Shown in pieces: positions 53,891-62,995 of a stretch of 64,000 nt of DNA (positions are counted from its first letter, which is position 1; every line of letters starts with the position of its first letter). The translations under genes were made by a program, and so were the position numbers. The stretch is from G965261775 sp965261775 (GTDB lineage: Bacteria; Pseudomonadota; Gammaproteobacteria; Eutrophobiales; Eutrophobiaceae). The notes beneath the pieces are model-generated. The model searched no databases. It saw only the letters and a program-made list of their open reading frames with translations, and was not told the DNA's origin. The DNA lies in contig OZ253477.1 in assembly GCA_965261775.1 (NCBI GenBank), forward strand, positions 806,001-870,000. Reading direction: 5' to 3'.

Positions 53891-55429
53891 TCAAACCGGG
53901 ATGACTATTTTTTTTAATTGCACGCCGAACAACAGTAAAGACAAAAAATAGATCACCATGCCCGCCATAACCCAGAGAGTAAGGTTCAGGATACGTTGCA
54001 TAACCCCCCAGTCAAACCAGTTAAGGATATTACCCACCCCGAACATGATCAAAAAACCCATCACAACAATACCGCCGCACACCTTGAATAAAAAGGCCCG
54101 CCAGCCAGACACAGGTTGATAAACTTCGTCGCGCCTCAATATCCGAAACAGTAAAAATGCCTGCAAACAGGCCGAAAGCGAGGTCGCCAACGCCAGACCG
54201 GCATGGGCGAGTGGCCCTACCAGTAGCAGATTCAGGACAAGGTTTGCCAGCATTGCCACCACGCCGATTTTTACCGGCGTTTTAGTATCCTGTCTGGAAA
54301 AAAAGCCCGCCGATAGCAGTTTCACCAGAATGAACGCGGGCAAACCAACTGCATAGGCTATTAAACTCCGGCTGGCCATATCCACATCATAAGGCATAAA
54401 TTGATCATATTGCAGCAAGGTAATCAACAACGGCGCCGCCAGCACACTCAGACCCACGGCGGCGGGGAGAGCGATTAAAAAAACCAGACGCAAGCCCCAG
54501 TCCAGAGTATCAGAAAAACGACGGATGGAACCCTGTACATGTTTTTCGGACAGGCTCGGCAAGATCACCGTCGCCAGCGCAATACCGAATACCCCCATCG
54601 GGAACGCAACCAAACGGTCCGAGAAATAAAGCCAGGAAATACTGCCGGTCTCCAGAAAAGAGGCGATTAGCGTATCAATCAACAAATTGATCTGTACAAT
54701 TGAAACAGCAAACAGTATCGGTAGCATCGATCTGAAGATTCGCCTGATTCCATCCCGATCCCGGGACAGCCCGGGTTTCGGTAACATCCGCAGGCGTAAC
54801 AGAAACGGTAATTGAAATAACAACTGCACAACACCGGCGATAAAGACTCCCCACGCCAGCGCCTTGATTGGGATCTCCATGGAAGGTGCCAGAAAGACGG
54901 CTGACATGATCAGGGAAAGGTTGAGCAACACCGGCGTAAATGCGGTTACGGCAAATTGCTGATAGGCGTTCAGAATGCTGCCGGCAAGGGCCGTCAGTGA
55001 TACAAACAAAATATAGGGGAAGGTGATCCTGAGCAGATCACTGGCCAATATGTACTTGTCAGCATTGTTGACAAAACCCGGGGCGAACAAGGCTATCAGT
55101 AGCGGGCTCAACAGAACCCCCAGTGCCGTAATAAGAAACAAAATCAAACTGAGGGAAGCCGTTGTCTGGTCAACAAGTGCCTTGACATCCTCTGTACCGC
55201 GCTTCTCCCTATATTCAGTCAGTACCGGCACGAATACCTGTGAAAAACCTCCTTCGGCGAATAATCGCCGCAAAAAATTCGGAATGCGAAAAGCAACGAT
55301 GAAAACATCCAGACCCAGACCCGCTCCGAATGCACGCGCAAGGGTAATATCGCGCAACAAACCGAAAACACGCGACAAGATCGTCATCCCGCCAACGGTG
55401 AACGTGGATCTCAACAATTCACGGCTCAT
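53891..55429 (-). CDS. murJ: Lipid II flippase MurJ
   Basis: A 512-residue multispan MviN/MurJ protein that moves lipid II across the inner membrane for peptidoglycan synthesis. The early block TILSRVFGLLRDITLARAFGAG and RRLFAEGGFSQVFVPVLTEY are family hallmarks, with about 14 hydrophobic segments. It leads a minus-strand run (murJ-ribF-ileS-lspA-ispH) and is divergent from rpsT across a 167-bp gap. Confidence 0.95.
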   Translation of the reverse strand: MSRELLRSTFTVGGMTILSRVFGLLRDITLARAFGAGLGLDVFIVAFRIPNFLRRLFAEGGFSQVFVPVLTEYREKRGTEDVKALVDQTTASLSLILFLITALGVLLSPLLIALFAPGFVNNADKYILASDLLRITFPYILFVSLTALAGSILNAYQQFAVTAFTPVLLNLSLIMSAVFLAPSMEIPIKALAWGVFIAGVVQLLFQLPFLLRLRMLPKPGLSRDRDGIRRIFRSMLPILFAVSIVQINLLIDTLIASFLETGSISWLYFSDRLVAFPMGVFGIALATVILPSLSEKHVQGSIRRFSDTLDWGLRLVFLIALPAAVGLSVLAAPLLITLLQYDQFMPYDVDMASRSLIAYAVGLPAFILVKLLSAGFFSRQDTKTPVKIGVVAMLANLVLNLLLVGPLAHAGLALATSLSACLQAFLLFRILRRDEVYQPVSGWRAFLFKVCGGIVVMGFLIMFGVGNILNWFDWGVMQRILNLTLWVMAGMVIYFLSLLLFGVQLKKIVIPV

Positions 55430-55532
55430 ATCATGGCTGTGGCGGGAAGCATGGCATTCATCGGAGCATTATGTGTTTTAATTACTTTGATTTGATTGGG
55501 AATAGCATATCATATCGGGGGGCATAAAAAGA

Positions 55533-55561
55533 TTGACAAACTGTTTCAACATCTGCAAGAT
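55533..55561 (+). promoter_or_regulatory. rpsT promoter
   Basis: TTGACA (55533-55538), a 17-bp spacer and CAAGAT (55556-55561, 3 of 6) lie 36 bp before the GTG start. The sequence directly after the -10 box (ACGCGCCC) is GC-rich, like the discriminator of stringently controlled ribosomal promoters. Confidence 0.55.
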
Positions 55562-55596
55562 ACGCGCCCTTAATCAAAAATATATTGGAGATAAGT

Positions 55597-55857
55597 GTGG
55601 CTAATACTGCATCAGCCAAAAAGCGTGCGCGTCAGGCTGAAAAACACCGCCTTCATAATGCGAGTCAACGTTCCGCGTTGCGTACCTGCATCAAAAAAGT
55701 GGTCAAGGCAACCGACACAAAAGACAAACAAAAGGCGCAGGACGCTTATGCCATTGCCGTGCCTGTGATTGACAGCATGGTCAACAAAGGCATCATCCAT
55801 AAAAACAAGGCCGCGCGTCATAAATCACGACTCAATTCCCGTATCCGCGCACTCTGA
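55597..55857 (+). CDS. rpsT: 30S ribosomal protein S20
   Basis: An 86-residue basic protein. GTG 55597 gives MANTASAKKRARQAEKHR, the usual S20 start, with GGAGAT upstream; a TTG 12 bp earlier is less likely. LRTCIKKVVKAT and the C-terminal KAARHKSRLNSRIRAL are conserved. A GTG or TTG start is common for rpsT, whose translation is self-controlled in Escherichia coli. Confidence 0.96.
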   Translation: MANTASAKKRARQAEKHRLHNASQRSALRTCIKKVVKATDTKDKQKAQDAYAIAVPVIDSMVNKGIIHKNKAARHKSRLNSRIRAL

Positions 55858-56066
55858 GCTTTATCTTTAGAATCCGTGGATTATACAGATTAACGCAAAC
55901 GACGGTTGAGCGTTTCACGCTCGGCCTTTGTTCCCTCGTAAACGGGAAATGTGAGGGGAATGGGGAATGGGGGGACAGACTTTCGCGCCGCCAGTAGCCG
56001 TGCCAAAAATATCGTCAACCACAAAATGATCAACAACATCCGGTTACTCGTTGAGTTAAAGGCACT

Positions 56067-57191
56067 TTAGATCAATATCATATTATCGCGGTGTATCAAT
56101 TCTTCTTCTTCAAATTCGCCTAGTAATTCACGGATTCGATCGCTGGATTTACCCATGATCAATCTCGCCTGTTCGGAGGCGTAATTAGTCAACCCGCGAG
56201 CAACTTCTCTATCCGACCCATCAAGACAAGTAACGATCTCACCACGTTTGAAATCACCGTGAACCGCCCTGATGCCGATGGGTAACAGGCTTTTACCCTG
56301 CTCTCTTAACGCCGACACGGCGCCGTCATCCAGAGAAACCGAACCCTGTGAATGACTTTGATTGGCCAGCCATTGTTTGCGCGCCCGCATTGAGTCATTG
56401 GCACCGTATAGCAGGGTACCAAAATGTTGCCCCTCGGCCAGCCTGCTTAAAACAGCCTCTTCGTACCCGGATACAATAACCGTTTTCGCGCCGGACCTTG
56501 CCGCAATCCGGGCCGCTTGTAGTTTAGTGCGCATGCCACCGCGACCGAAATTACCACCATTGCCGGCGTAGCCTTCCAGTTTCGCGTCATCCACCTGCGC
56601 CCGCTCAACTAGTCGGGCCGATGCATTCTTACGGGGATCCGCCGTATAAAGCCCTTTCTGATCCGTCATCAACACCAGCAAATCGGCGTCAATAAGGTTT
56701 ACAACCAGTCCTGCCAGCCGATCGTTATCACCAAAACGAATCTCGTCAGTGGCAACAGCGTCGTTTTCATTCACAATCGGAATAACACCCAGTTTGATCA
56801 GGCTGTTCAGACTGGTTCTCGCATTCAGGTAACGTGCGCGATTTGAGACGTCGTCATGGGTCAGTAATATCTGGGCAGTATGCTTGCCATAGCTCTTAAA
56901 GCAGGTCTCATAAGCCTGGATCAGGCCCATTTGCCCGACAGCAGCGGCGGCCTGCAACTCATGTATACGCGTCGGGCGTCCTTTCCAGTTCAAGCGCGTA
57001 ATTCCCTCCGCGACCGCCCCGGATGAGACGATCACAAATTCCATGCCATTCTCGACCAGCGCGGCGATCTGTTTGACCCAAAGGGTCAATAAATCATGTT
57101 TCAAACCGCAACCGTTATCTGTCAGTAAAGCGCTGCCAATCTTCACGACCCAGCGCCGCGCGGATAGCTCTGCCACCTTTTCCTTACTCAT
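56067..57191 (-). CDS. proB: Glutamate 5-kinase ProB
   Basis: A 374-residue enzyme phosphorylating glutamate in proline synthesis. The amino acid kinase domain begins VVKIGSALLTDNG and has IVSSGAVAEGI, NENDAVATDEIRFGDND (substrate and metal site) and GGMRTKLQAARIA. Residues about 285-374 form the PUA domain. The frame overlaps the obgE end by 8 bp, so the two are translationally coupled. proA is not here. Confidence 0.95.
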   Translation of the reverse strand: MSKEKVAELSARRWVVKIGSALLTDNGCGLKHDLLTLWVKQIAALVENGMEFVIVSSGAVAEGITRLNWKGRPTRIHELQAAAAVGQMGLIQAYETCFKSYGKHTAQILLTHDDVSNRARYLNARTSLNSLIKLGVIPIVNENDAVATDEIRFGDNDRLAGLVVNLIDADLLVLMTDQKGLYTADPRKNASARLVERAQVDDAKLEGYAGNGGNFGRGGMRTKLQAARIAARSGAKTVIVSGYEEAVLSRLAEGQHFGTLLYGANDSMRARKQWLANQSHSQGSVSLDDGAVSALREQGKSLLPIGIRAVHGDFKRGEIVTCLDGSDREVARGLTNYASEQARLIMGKSSDRIRELLGEFEEEELIHRDNMILI

Positions 57192-58203
57192 TGCATCTGT
57201 CCCGTTTTATCAACCATGTACCGGCCGCTTCAACTAATTCAACACAACCCGACCCGGTAAGCGCCGAAATGATATGAACCTTGATCGCTTCACCAAATGC
57301 ATTTTTTATTTCGGTCTGCAACTCGCGGATAGTCTCTTTTGATAATAAATCACTCTTGTTTAATACCAGCCATCTGGGCTTTTGAGATAGCCGCTCATCA
57401 TAGCGACTTAATTCTGCGGTAATCGTCTTTATATCCTCTACCACCTGCCGCGCATTCGGACTCGCGTCAACAATATGCAATAACAGACCGGTGCGCCCCA
57501 AATGTCTGAGGAATTGAAAACCAAGACCGGCACCATCGGCGGCGCCTTTGATCAATCCCGGGATATCGGCAATGACAAAACGTCTCTCTTCATCCACACT
57601 GACAACGCCCAGACCGGGGCATATTGTCGTAAAAGGATAGTCCGCCACTTTCGGCGTGGCGGCGGAAACCGCCCGGATAAAACTGGACTTCCCTGCATTG
57701 GGCAGACCGAGAAGCCCCACATCGGCAAGCATCCGAAGTTCCAGACGCAGATTACGCTGCTCGCCAGAGGTCCCCTGGGTAGTGCGACGCGGTGCGCGAT
57801 TGGTACTGCTCTTGAAACGTGTATTTCCCAGACCGTGAAAACCACCCCGTGCGACAAGCAGTTTTTGTTTCCTGTCAATCAAATCACCGATCAGTTCGTC
57901 CGTATCGTCATCATAAACGAGGGTCCCCCTCGGCACCTTGATATACATATCCTCCCCCGTCTTGCCAATACATTGCTGACCCATCCCCGGCTGACCATTG
58001 CGGGCACGGTATAAACGCTCGTGACGGAAATCAACCAGCGTATTCAGACCTTTATCAACCACACAATAGATATCGCCGCCATCGCCGCCATCGCCACCAT
58101 TCGGCCCGCCTTTCGCAATATATTTTTCACGACGAAAACTCAGACAACCGTCACCACCATTGCCCGCTTCGACCCTGATTATCGCCTCATCTACAAACTT
58201 CAC
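57184..58203 (-). CDS. obgE: GTPase ObgE/CgtA
   Basis: A 339-residue GTPase linked to 50S assembly and the stringent response. I chose GTG 58203, giving MKFVDEAIIRVEAGNGGDG, the family start; the longer frame would run into the rpmA terminator. The N-terminal glycine-rich Obg fold (to about 158) is followed by the G domain with GLPNAGKSSFI (G1), DIPGLIKGA (G3) and NKSDLL (G4). It is downstream of rplU-rpmA and overlaps proB. Confidence 0.96.
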   Translation of the reverse strand: MKFVDEAIIRVEAGNGGDGCLSFRREKYIAKGGPNGGDGGDGGDIYCVVDKGLNTLVDFRHERLYRARNGQPGMGQQCIGKTGEDMYIKVPRGTLVYDDDTDELIGDLIDRKQKLLVARGGFHGLGNTRFKSSTNRAPRRTTQGTSGEQRNLRLELRMLADVGLLGLPNAGKSSFIRAVSAATPKVADYPFTTICPGLGVVSVDEERRFVIADIPGLIKGAADGAGLGFQFLRHLGRTGLLLHIVDASPNARQVVEDIKTITAELSRYDERLSQKPRWLVLNKSDLLSKETIRELQTEIKNAFGEAIKVHIISALTGSGCVELVEAAGTWLIKRDRCNE

Positions 58204-58248
58204 GACATCCGCGCCCGTTCTGAAATCGCCATACTTCTTATATACCAC

Positions 58249-58276
58249 AAAAAACCCCGCTGGCTGGCGGGGGTTT
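58249..58276 (-). terminator. Rho-independent terminator after rpmA
   Basis: On the minus strand, AAAACCCCCGC pairs with GCGGGGTTTT around a short CAGCCA loop and runs into a stretch of six T. It lies 27 bp beyond the rpmA stop and before obgE, so obgE probably has its own promoter or relies on readthrough. Confidence 0.85.
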
Positions 58277-58302
58277 TCAATCAAATCAGAAACCTGTTTC
58301 CA

Positions 58303-58560
58303 TCAATGCAAAATCACATCAACAAAGGTACGATTCTTCGGCCCCCTCCGGCTAAATTTTACCTTGCCCTCGGCAAGGGCGAAAATGGTGTGGTCATGAC
58401 CCAGCCCCGCATTGACACCGGCATGATACTTAGTACCTCGTTGCCGAATGATGATATTGCCGGCCTTGACAAACTCGTCGCCGTATTTCTTCACCCCCAG
58501 TCGTTTGGAGTGTGAATCACGTCCATTACGGGTGCTACCACCTGCTTTTTTATGTGCCAT
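58303..58560 (-). CDS. rpmA: 50S ribosomal protein L27
   Basis: An 85-residue protein: MAHKKAGGSTRNGRDSHSKRLGVKKYG, the conserved L27 start, and the RQRGTKYHAG and HTIFALAEGKVKF blocks. It lies 18 bp after rplU. Confidence 0.97.
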   Translation of the reverse strand: MAHKKAGGSTRNGRDSHSKRLGVKKYGDEFVKAGNIIIRQRGTKYHAGVNAGLGHDHTIFALAEGKVKFSRRGPKNRTFVDVILH

Positions 58561-58578
58561 ATCGTTTCCTCCGAATAA

Positions 58579-58893
58579 TTATCCTGCGGTAATGTCGGTA
58601 ACAGAAAGCGCCGTATAGGCCTGTCGGTGTCCCATTTGCTTGCGATGATGCTTGCGGCGACGAAATTTCACGATCCTGATTTTAGGACCGCGACCATGAT
58701 GGTCAACCGTTGCTATCACACTGGCACCTTCCAGAAAAGGTTTGCCAATATCAACCTTGTCTCCGTCAACCAGCATCAACACATCGGACAGGCCGACGCT
58801 ATCGCCCGGTTCAGAATCGATCCTTTCAACCCTGAGTATATCGCCTTTTTTTACTTTATACTGTTTGCCGCCGGATTTAATAACTGCGTACAT
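58579..58893 (-). CDS. rplU: 50S ribosomal protein L21
   Basis: A 104-residue protein. MYAVIKSGGKQYKVKKGD and KIRIVKFRRRKHHRKQMGHRQ are diagnostic. GGAG lies seven bases before the ATG. It leads the rplU-rpmA unit and is divergent from ispB, the usual arrangement in gammaproteobacteria. Confidence 0.97.
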   Translation of the reverse strand: MYAVIKSGGKQYKVKKGDILRVERIDSEPGDSVGLSDVLMLVDGDKVDIGKPFLEGASVIATVDHHGRGPKIRIVKFRRRKHHRKQMGHRQAYTALSVTDITAG

Positions 58894-58916
58894 TTTTCGT
58901 CTCCAACCATTTATAC

Positions 58917-58934
58917 CACTTGCGATTTCAAGTG
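58917..58934 (-). promoter_or_regulatory. Palindrome overlapping the putative rplU promoter
   Basis: CACTTG (58934-58929 on the minus strand) is repeated inverted as CAAGTG after a 6-base spacer, and TATAAA follows directly in the direction of rplU, 19 bases before the GGAG. It could be an operator or a leader hairpin. The -35 (CTTTCA) is weak, 3 of 6. Confidence 0.4.
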
Positions 58935-59065
58935 AAAGAGCGGGATTTTAAGGAATTGAACGGATGAATACAAGGCAAAGAGTGCTAAAATTAAAATAAT
59001 TAAAGCTGTTCAGATGGCGTTGCCGCCCTACTGCCCGACTCACAGACTCAATAATATACAAAAAA

Positions 59066-60073
59066 ATGACGTCAAATGAAGCTACCATAAAAAAATATCC
59101 GGTCGGCGGAATCGAAAATATCCGCGCAATGATCAGGCCCGAGATGACCCGGGTTAACGACCTGATTGAAAAGAATCTACATTCCGAAGTCGAACTGATA
59201 AGTCAACTGAGTCACTATATCATCAACAGTGGCGGTAAGCGCCTGCGTCCGGTGGTTGTACTGTTGAGCGCGGGCGTGTTTGATTATCAGGGTGAACAGC
59301 ACTGCACACTGGCAGCCATTATCGAATTTATCCATACCGCTACGCTCCTGCACGATGACGTTGTCGATGCCTCCTCGCTTCGCCGCGGTCGACTTACCGC
59401 AAATCGGCGCTGGGGCAACGAGGCCAGCATTCTGGTCGGCGATTTTGTCTATTCGCGTGCCTTTCAGATGATGGTGAATGTCGATTCAATGCGCATTATG
59501 AATATCCTCTCTGAAACGACCAACGCCATCGCGGAGGGAGAAGTGAAACAACTCGTCAAACGCCATGATACGAAAATGTCCCAGAAGGATTATCTTGAAA
59601 TTATCAATAATAAAACTGCAAAATTGTTTAAGGCCGGCGCGCAACTGGGCGCCGTGGTCGCTATGCGTGATGAGTGGGAGGAACAGGCCATGGCAACCTA
59701 CGGCAAACACCTTGGGATGGCCTTTCAGTTGGTGGATGACACGCTGGATTACAGTGCCTCTGTTGATGAACTGGGGAAAAATATCGGCGACGACCTGGCG
59801 GAAGGAAAACCGACCCTGCCGTTGCTGTATGCGATGTGGTACGGTAATGAAACAGATAAAAAGATAATCCGGGATGCGATAGAGTACGGCGGTCTTGAAA
59901 ATATCAACAAGATAAGGGAAGTCATCCATGCTACCGGAGCGATTTCCTATACCATTGATTTGGCACGTAATGAAGCCCGGCTGGCGACCGAGGCGCTGGC
60001 ATCTTTGCCACAATCAGACTACCTTGACGCGCTTTATGCCTTGGCGCGATTCTCGGTGGGACGGCAATACTGA
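59066..60073 (+). CDS. ispB: Octaprenyl (polyprenyl) diphosphate synthase IspB
   Basis: A 335-residue trans-prenyltransferase giving the ubiquinone side chain. The two Asp-rich motifs are LLHDDVVDAS (first DDxxD, about 90-99) and FQLVDDTLDYSA (second, about 218-229). SGGKRLRPVVVLLSAG is the conserved N-terminal block. It is divergent from rplU, which is typical. It ends 12 bp before tRNA-Pro. Confidence 0.95.
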   Translation: MTSNEATIKKYPVGGIENIRAMIRPEMTRVNDLIEKNLHSEVELISQLSHYIINSGGKRLRPVVVLLSAGVFDYQGEQHCTLAAIIEFIHTATLLHDDVVDASSLRRGRLTANRRWGNEASILVGDFVYSRAFQMMVNVDSMRIMNILSETTNAIAEGEVKQLVKRHDTKMSQKDYLEIINNKTAKLFKAGAQLGAVVAMRDEWEEQAMATYGKHLGMAFQLVDDTLDYSASVDELGKNIGDDLAEGKPTLPLLYAMWYGNETDKKIIRDAIEYGGLENINKIREVIHATGAISYTIDLARNEARLATEALASLPQSDYLDALYALARFSVGRQY

Positions 60074-60084
60074 ACAACAATATT

Positions 60085-60161
<77 letters not shown>

Positions 60162-60345
60162 TAATTGACTTTCAGGATTGTTAGTTAAGGTGAAAGAACC
60201 CTTGCGGACAGCGCTCAAAAAAACGTTGAACAACGTTCCGTCATTGCAACCATTTTCTTCTGCCCTATCAAATAACAGGGCTCTGGCACCTTTCAGAGTG
60301 ATTTGGTATTCTGCCCCGGATTTTATGATTCAGAAAAATAATACT

Positions 60346-60373
60346 CCCTGTTCCCCTGGCACCCTGTTCCCCT
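60346..60373. repeat. Short 16-bp-period repeat (CCCTGTTCCCCT x2)
   Basis: CCCTGTTCCCCT occurs at 60346-60357 and 60362-60373, directly before the HpnL-like gene. The rest of the 226-bp gap between tRNA-Pro and that gene shows no gene. Confidence 0.7.
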
Positions 60374-60387
60374 AGCCTTCACGTCCT

Positions 60388-61365
60388 ATGCTTCAAGTTA
60401 TTTCTTACGTCGGCCTGCTGATCGGTGTTCTGATACTGACTTTATTGATTCTCTGGCAAGGCGCGGCGGATATCTTCAGTTTGCTGTTTTCGTCCGGATT
60501 CTCCCTGTTGCTACTGCCGCTCAGCTGGATCCCAAGCTATATCATCGCAAACCTTTCCTGGTATCTGCTGTTTCCGACAAATCGTTTACCGCCTTTCTGG
60601 GAACTGTTATCGGCCTTTTGGATGGGGCGGGCGATTAATACCCTGTTACCCGTCGCCACCATAGGCGGCGAAATTGCCAAAGTAAGATTGCTAATACTGT
60701 GGGGCAAAAACGGCATTGACGCCAGCGCCTCGGTCATGGTAGATAAAACAGTACAGGCGCTGGCGCTTGTCCCCTGGGCTATCATCGGTACCGGCCTGCT
60801 GATCTGTCTTGCCGTTGATAATACGCTGATCTTTTTCATCATCCCCGGCACATTACTGCTGACGGCAGGCATCATCGGTTTTATTCTGGTACAGAAGGCC
60901 GGTCTGTTTGGATTTTTCTCAAAGTTTGTCGGTAAATTCATGGGGTCTGACGCCCGGGAACGAATCACCGTCAATGCACAGGACGTTGATAGTAGGATTA
61001 AACAGATTTATGCCAACAAAAAATGCTTTTTCTTATCCGTTGCATGGCGCACCCTGAGCTTTATCGTCCAATCGGCGGAGGTCTGGCTGGCCTGTTATCT
61101 GTTAAACCACCCGATAAGCCTTGCCGACGCATTGATGTTAAAGAGTCTGACGACCATTATTACCGATATCGCCTTCATTATCCCGAACGGCTACGGCGTC
61201 CAGGAAAGTAGTTATCTGGTACTGGGTCCCCTGATTGGTCTGACGCCGGAGTTTTCACTGGTCGTTTCACTGGCAACCCGGGTACGGGAGCTGATCATTG
61301 ATCTGCCCGGCCTGTTCTGCTGGCAACATATCGAGGCCAAATATCTACTGGATAAACGAAAATGA
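60388..61365 (+). CDS. Flippase-like (lysylphosphatidylglycerol synthase TM / HpnL-type) membrane protein
   Basis: A 325-residue inner-membrane protein with about eight hydrophobic segments. LLPVATIGGEIAKVRLL (about 87-103) and the C-terminal DIAFIIPNGYGVQESSYLVLGPLIGL (about 262-287) are the hallmark blocks of the flippase-like / HpnL family. HpnL members are linked to hopanoid synthesis or lipid transport; other members move lipid-linked sugars. The substrate is unproven. No hpn operon is in view. It stands alone after tRNA-Pro. Confidence 0.82.
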   Translation: MLQVISYVGLLIGVLILTLLILWQGAADIFSLLFSSGFSLLLLPLSWIPSYIIANLSWYLLFPTNRLPPFWELLSAFWMGRAINTLLPVATIGGEIAKVRLLILWGKNGIDASASVMVDKTVQALALVPWAIIGTGLLICLAVDNTLIFFIIPGTLLLTAGIIGFILVQKAGLFGFFSKFVGKFMGSDARERITVNAQDVDSRIKQIYANKKCFFLSVAWRTLSFIVQSAEVWLACYLLNHPISLADALMLKSLTTIITDIAFIIPNGYGVQESSYLVLGPLIGLTPEFSLVVSLATRVRELIIDLPGLFCWQHIEAKYLLDKRK

Positions 61366-61775
61366 AACGGGCCTGTCCCGATAAGAAAAAAAAATTGCGG
61401 AGTGCCGGTTTCACGTCCGCTGTTGGCGCACCTGTTCAACCCCACCCCATGTTGAGCACGATCACCTGAACATCACACGAATCACACGACAGCACTATAC
61501 GTGTTCCCGGGATATGCCTGAAAAATATCACGTATGCGTTTGCCGGCAACCGAATCAATGGAGATACCCCCCTGTATTCGGGTGCCGCCGTAAAAAATAC
61601 CGCTCAGTCGTGCTGCCAATCACCAAAGCAGACTTTAATCAGTATCATCAGCCGGGTAACAGGCCCGTGTGGAAAATTGCCAGGCTATTATCAGTATCAT
61701 CAGCCGGGTAACAGGCCCGTGTGGAAAATTGCCAGGCTATTAACCGAACGGCACACCTGCCTGACTAAGCAAACG
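61366..61775. other. Intergenic region between HpnL-like and phosphopantetheinyl transferase genes (410 bp), with a tandem duplication
   Basis: No convincing gene. On the minus strand a 45-codon frame (61619 to 61482, TTG start) reads GGTRIQGGISIDSVAGKRIRD and similar; it looks protein-like but has no ribosome binding site. The region carries the 52-bp tandem duplication at 61638-61742 next to the transferase stop. Confidence 0.5.
61638..61741. repeat. Perfect 52-bp tandem duplication (two copies)
   Basis: Bases 61638-61689 are repeated exactly at 61690-61741, and one further base matches the start of a third copy. The unit contains GCCGGGTAACAGGCCCG, partly self-complementary (GGG/CCC). Exact identity suggests a recent event. 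It lies 34 bp beyond the stop codon of the minus-strand phosphopantetheinyl transferase gene. Confidence 0.95.
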
Positions 61776-62501
61776 CTAGATTAGTTGAGACAGCACAATT
61801 TCCAGCGCCGGGTGGCGGACAGATAATGATGTCTCATAACCTTCCGGTTTAACAAGTTCATAAAAATGCCACCCCTTATCGGACTGATCATCAGACACAA
61901 CCCGCGAGCTCGCCGCATTCTCTTGCAACGACACTGAAAACTGATCCAGGCCATAACCGATGCCCGCACCAATCGCCTTGATAAAGGACTCTTTCCTGAC
62001 CCAGGCGCGATAAAAAGCCCGCCTCCTTTCATCACCCTTAAACGTTGCCAGCTGCGTATTCTCCGCCTGACTGAAAAAGCGCGACGCCAAGGCCGGATAA
62101 TCAATATCAGGACTGATCTTCTCAATATCAACGCCCAATCTGTTTTCCAGACTCAAGGCGATGAGCACAAAATTGCCCGAATGTGAAACATTAAATTCAA
62201 TGGCGCTACCCTGCAATGTATTGTCCACACAAGGTCTGCCATTTTTTGCGTATGAAAAACAGATATCCGCCAGATCACGGTTCAGGCAATTGGCCAACAA
62301 ACGACGTAATACAGCGCGGGCAATGATAAACTGAACTCGCTTCCCCGGCACTTTCAATCTGTCCGCACGTGATTGCTCATCTTCCGACAGGTCTATATAC
62401 AGACTAGACGGATTAAACGCCCCAAGCCTGATCAAAAAAACATGAATACTGTCCTGCGACAATACCGGTCGAATCAAGATTATTCTGTCAAGACTACCCA
62501 T
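61776..62501 (-). CDS. 4'-phosphopantetheinyl transferase, Sfp/HetI type
   Basis: A 241-residue protein transferring phosphopantetheine from CoA to carrier proteins. NVSHSGNFVLIAL (about 103-115), the Mg2+ site GVDIE (about 121-125), and WVRKESFIKAIGAGIG (about 163-178) carry the catalytic Asp/Glu/Lys residues. The two-domain length (about 230) is the Sfp type used for polyketide/peptide synthases or fatty-acid carriers. No synthase gene is in the window. In the window its neighbours (hopanoid-like and ccm) suggest no pathway. Confidence 0.9.
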   Translation of the reverse strand: MGSLDRIILIRPVLSQDSIHVFLIRLGAFNPSSLYIDLSEDEQSRADRLKVPGKRVQFIIARAVLRRLLANCLNRDLADICFSYAKNGRPCVDNTLQGSAIEFNVSHSGNFVLIALSLENRLGVDIEKISPDIDYPALASRFFSQAENTQLATFKGDERRRAFYRAWVRKESFIKAIGAGIGYGLDQFSVSLQENAASSRVVSDDQSDKGWHFYELVKPEGYETSLSVRHPALEIVLSQLI

Positions 62502-62995
62502 GTGCAGGATTACCGACGCAAACTTCCTCCGGTAGCGTTAACCCGAATATCTCATCAAAACGAATAACACACCGCCCGGCGCGGAGCATAATACGTTTTG
62601 GACGCGCCTTCTTCCGAGGTCAGAACAAGCTGCCATAGAAATACCTTATACGCTCGGAAGGTAGCGGCACAGGACAATAAATAATATTTCCACATTGATT
62701 TGCACATCAGCCTTCCCTGGAAAGATTCTGTGTTTTTTTTTCCAACAATTTCTGCAACATATCGAATTACAAGGATGATTGGTCACTATATGCGGCGGTA
62801 ATTCTGTTCTGATACTATTATAGTTCTCTTATTAGTATATATAGCCTATAGCCGCAGGGAAAATATTCAATAACGCCGTTAATAATAAGAAAGGAAACGC
62901 CGGTTTTGATGACAAACTGCGCCTGTTATCCCGACATATCCTGTTTAATAGTAAAATACTCCCACTGATACGGTTTTCCAAAATCCAGAGAAAAT
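62502..62995. other. Intergenic region (494 bp) upstream of ccmA, no gene seen
   Basis: No coding stretch was seen. The region is AT-rich in its last half (about 62680-62870), with runs of T. It presumably holds the ccm operon promoter and that of the transferase gene. No RNA fold was recognised. Confidence 0.5.

Noticed and set aside
55942..55980. G-rich tract (GGGGAATGGGGAATGGGGGG) after rpsT
   Set aside because: A short repeat next to a hairpin at 55908-55922, too short and without T-run to be called a terminator or mobile element end.
61482..61619. Minus-strand frame of 45 codons
   Set aside because: It looks protein-like (IQGGISIDSVAGKRIRD) but has a TTG start, no ribosome binding site and no recognised relative, so I do not call it a gene.
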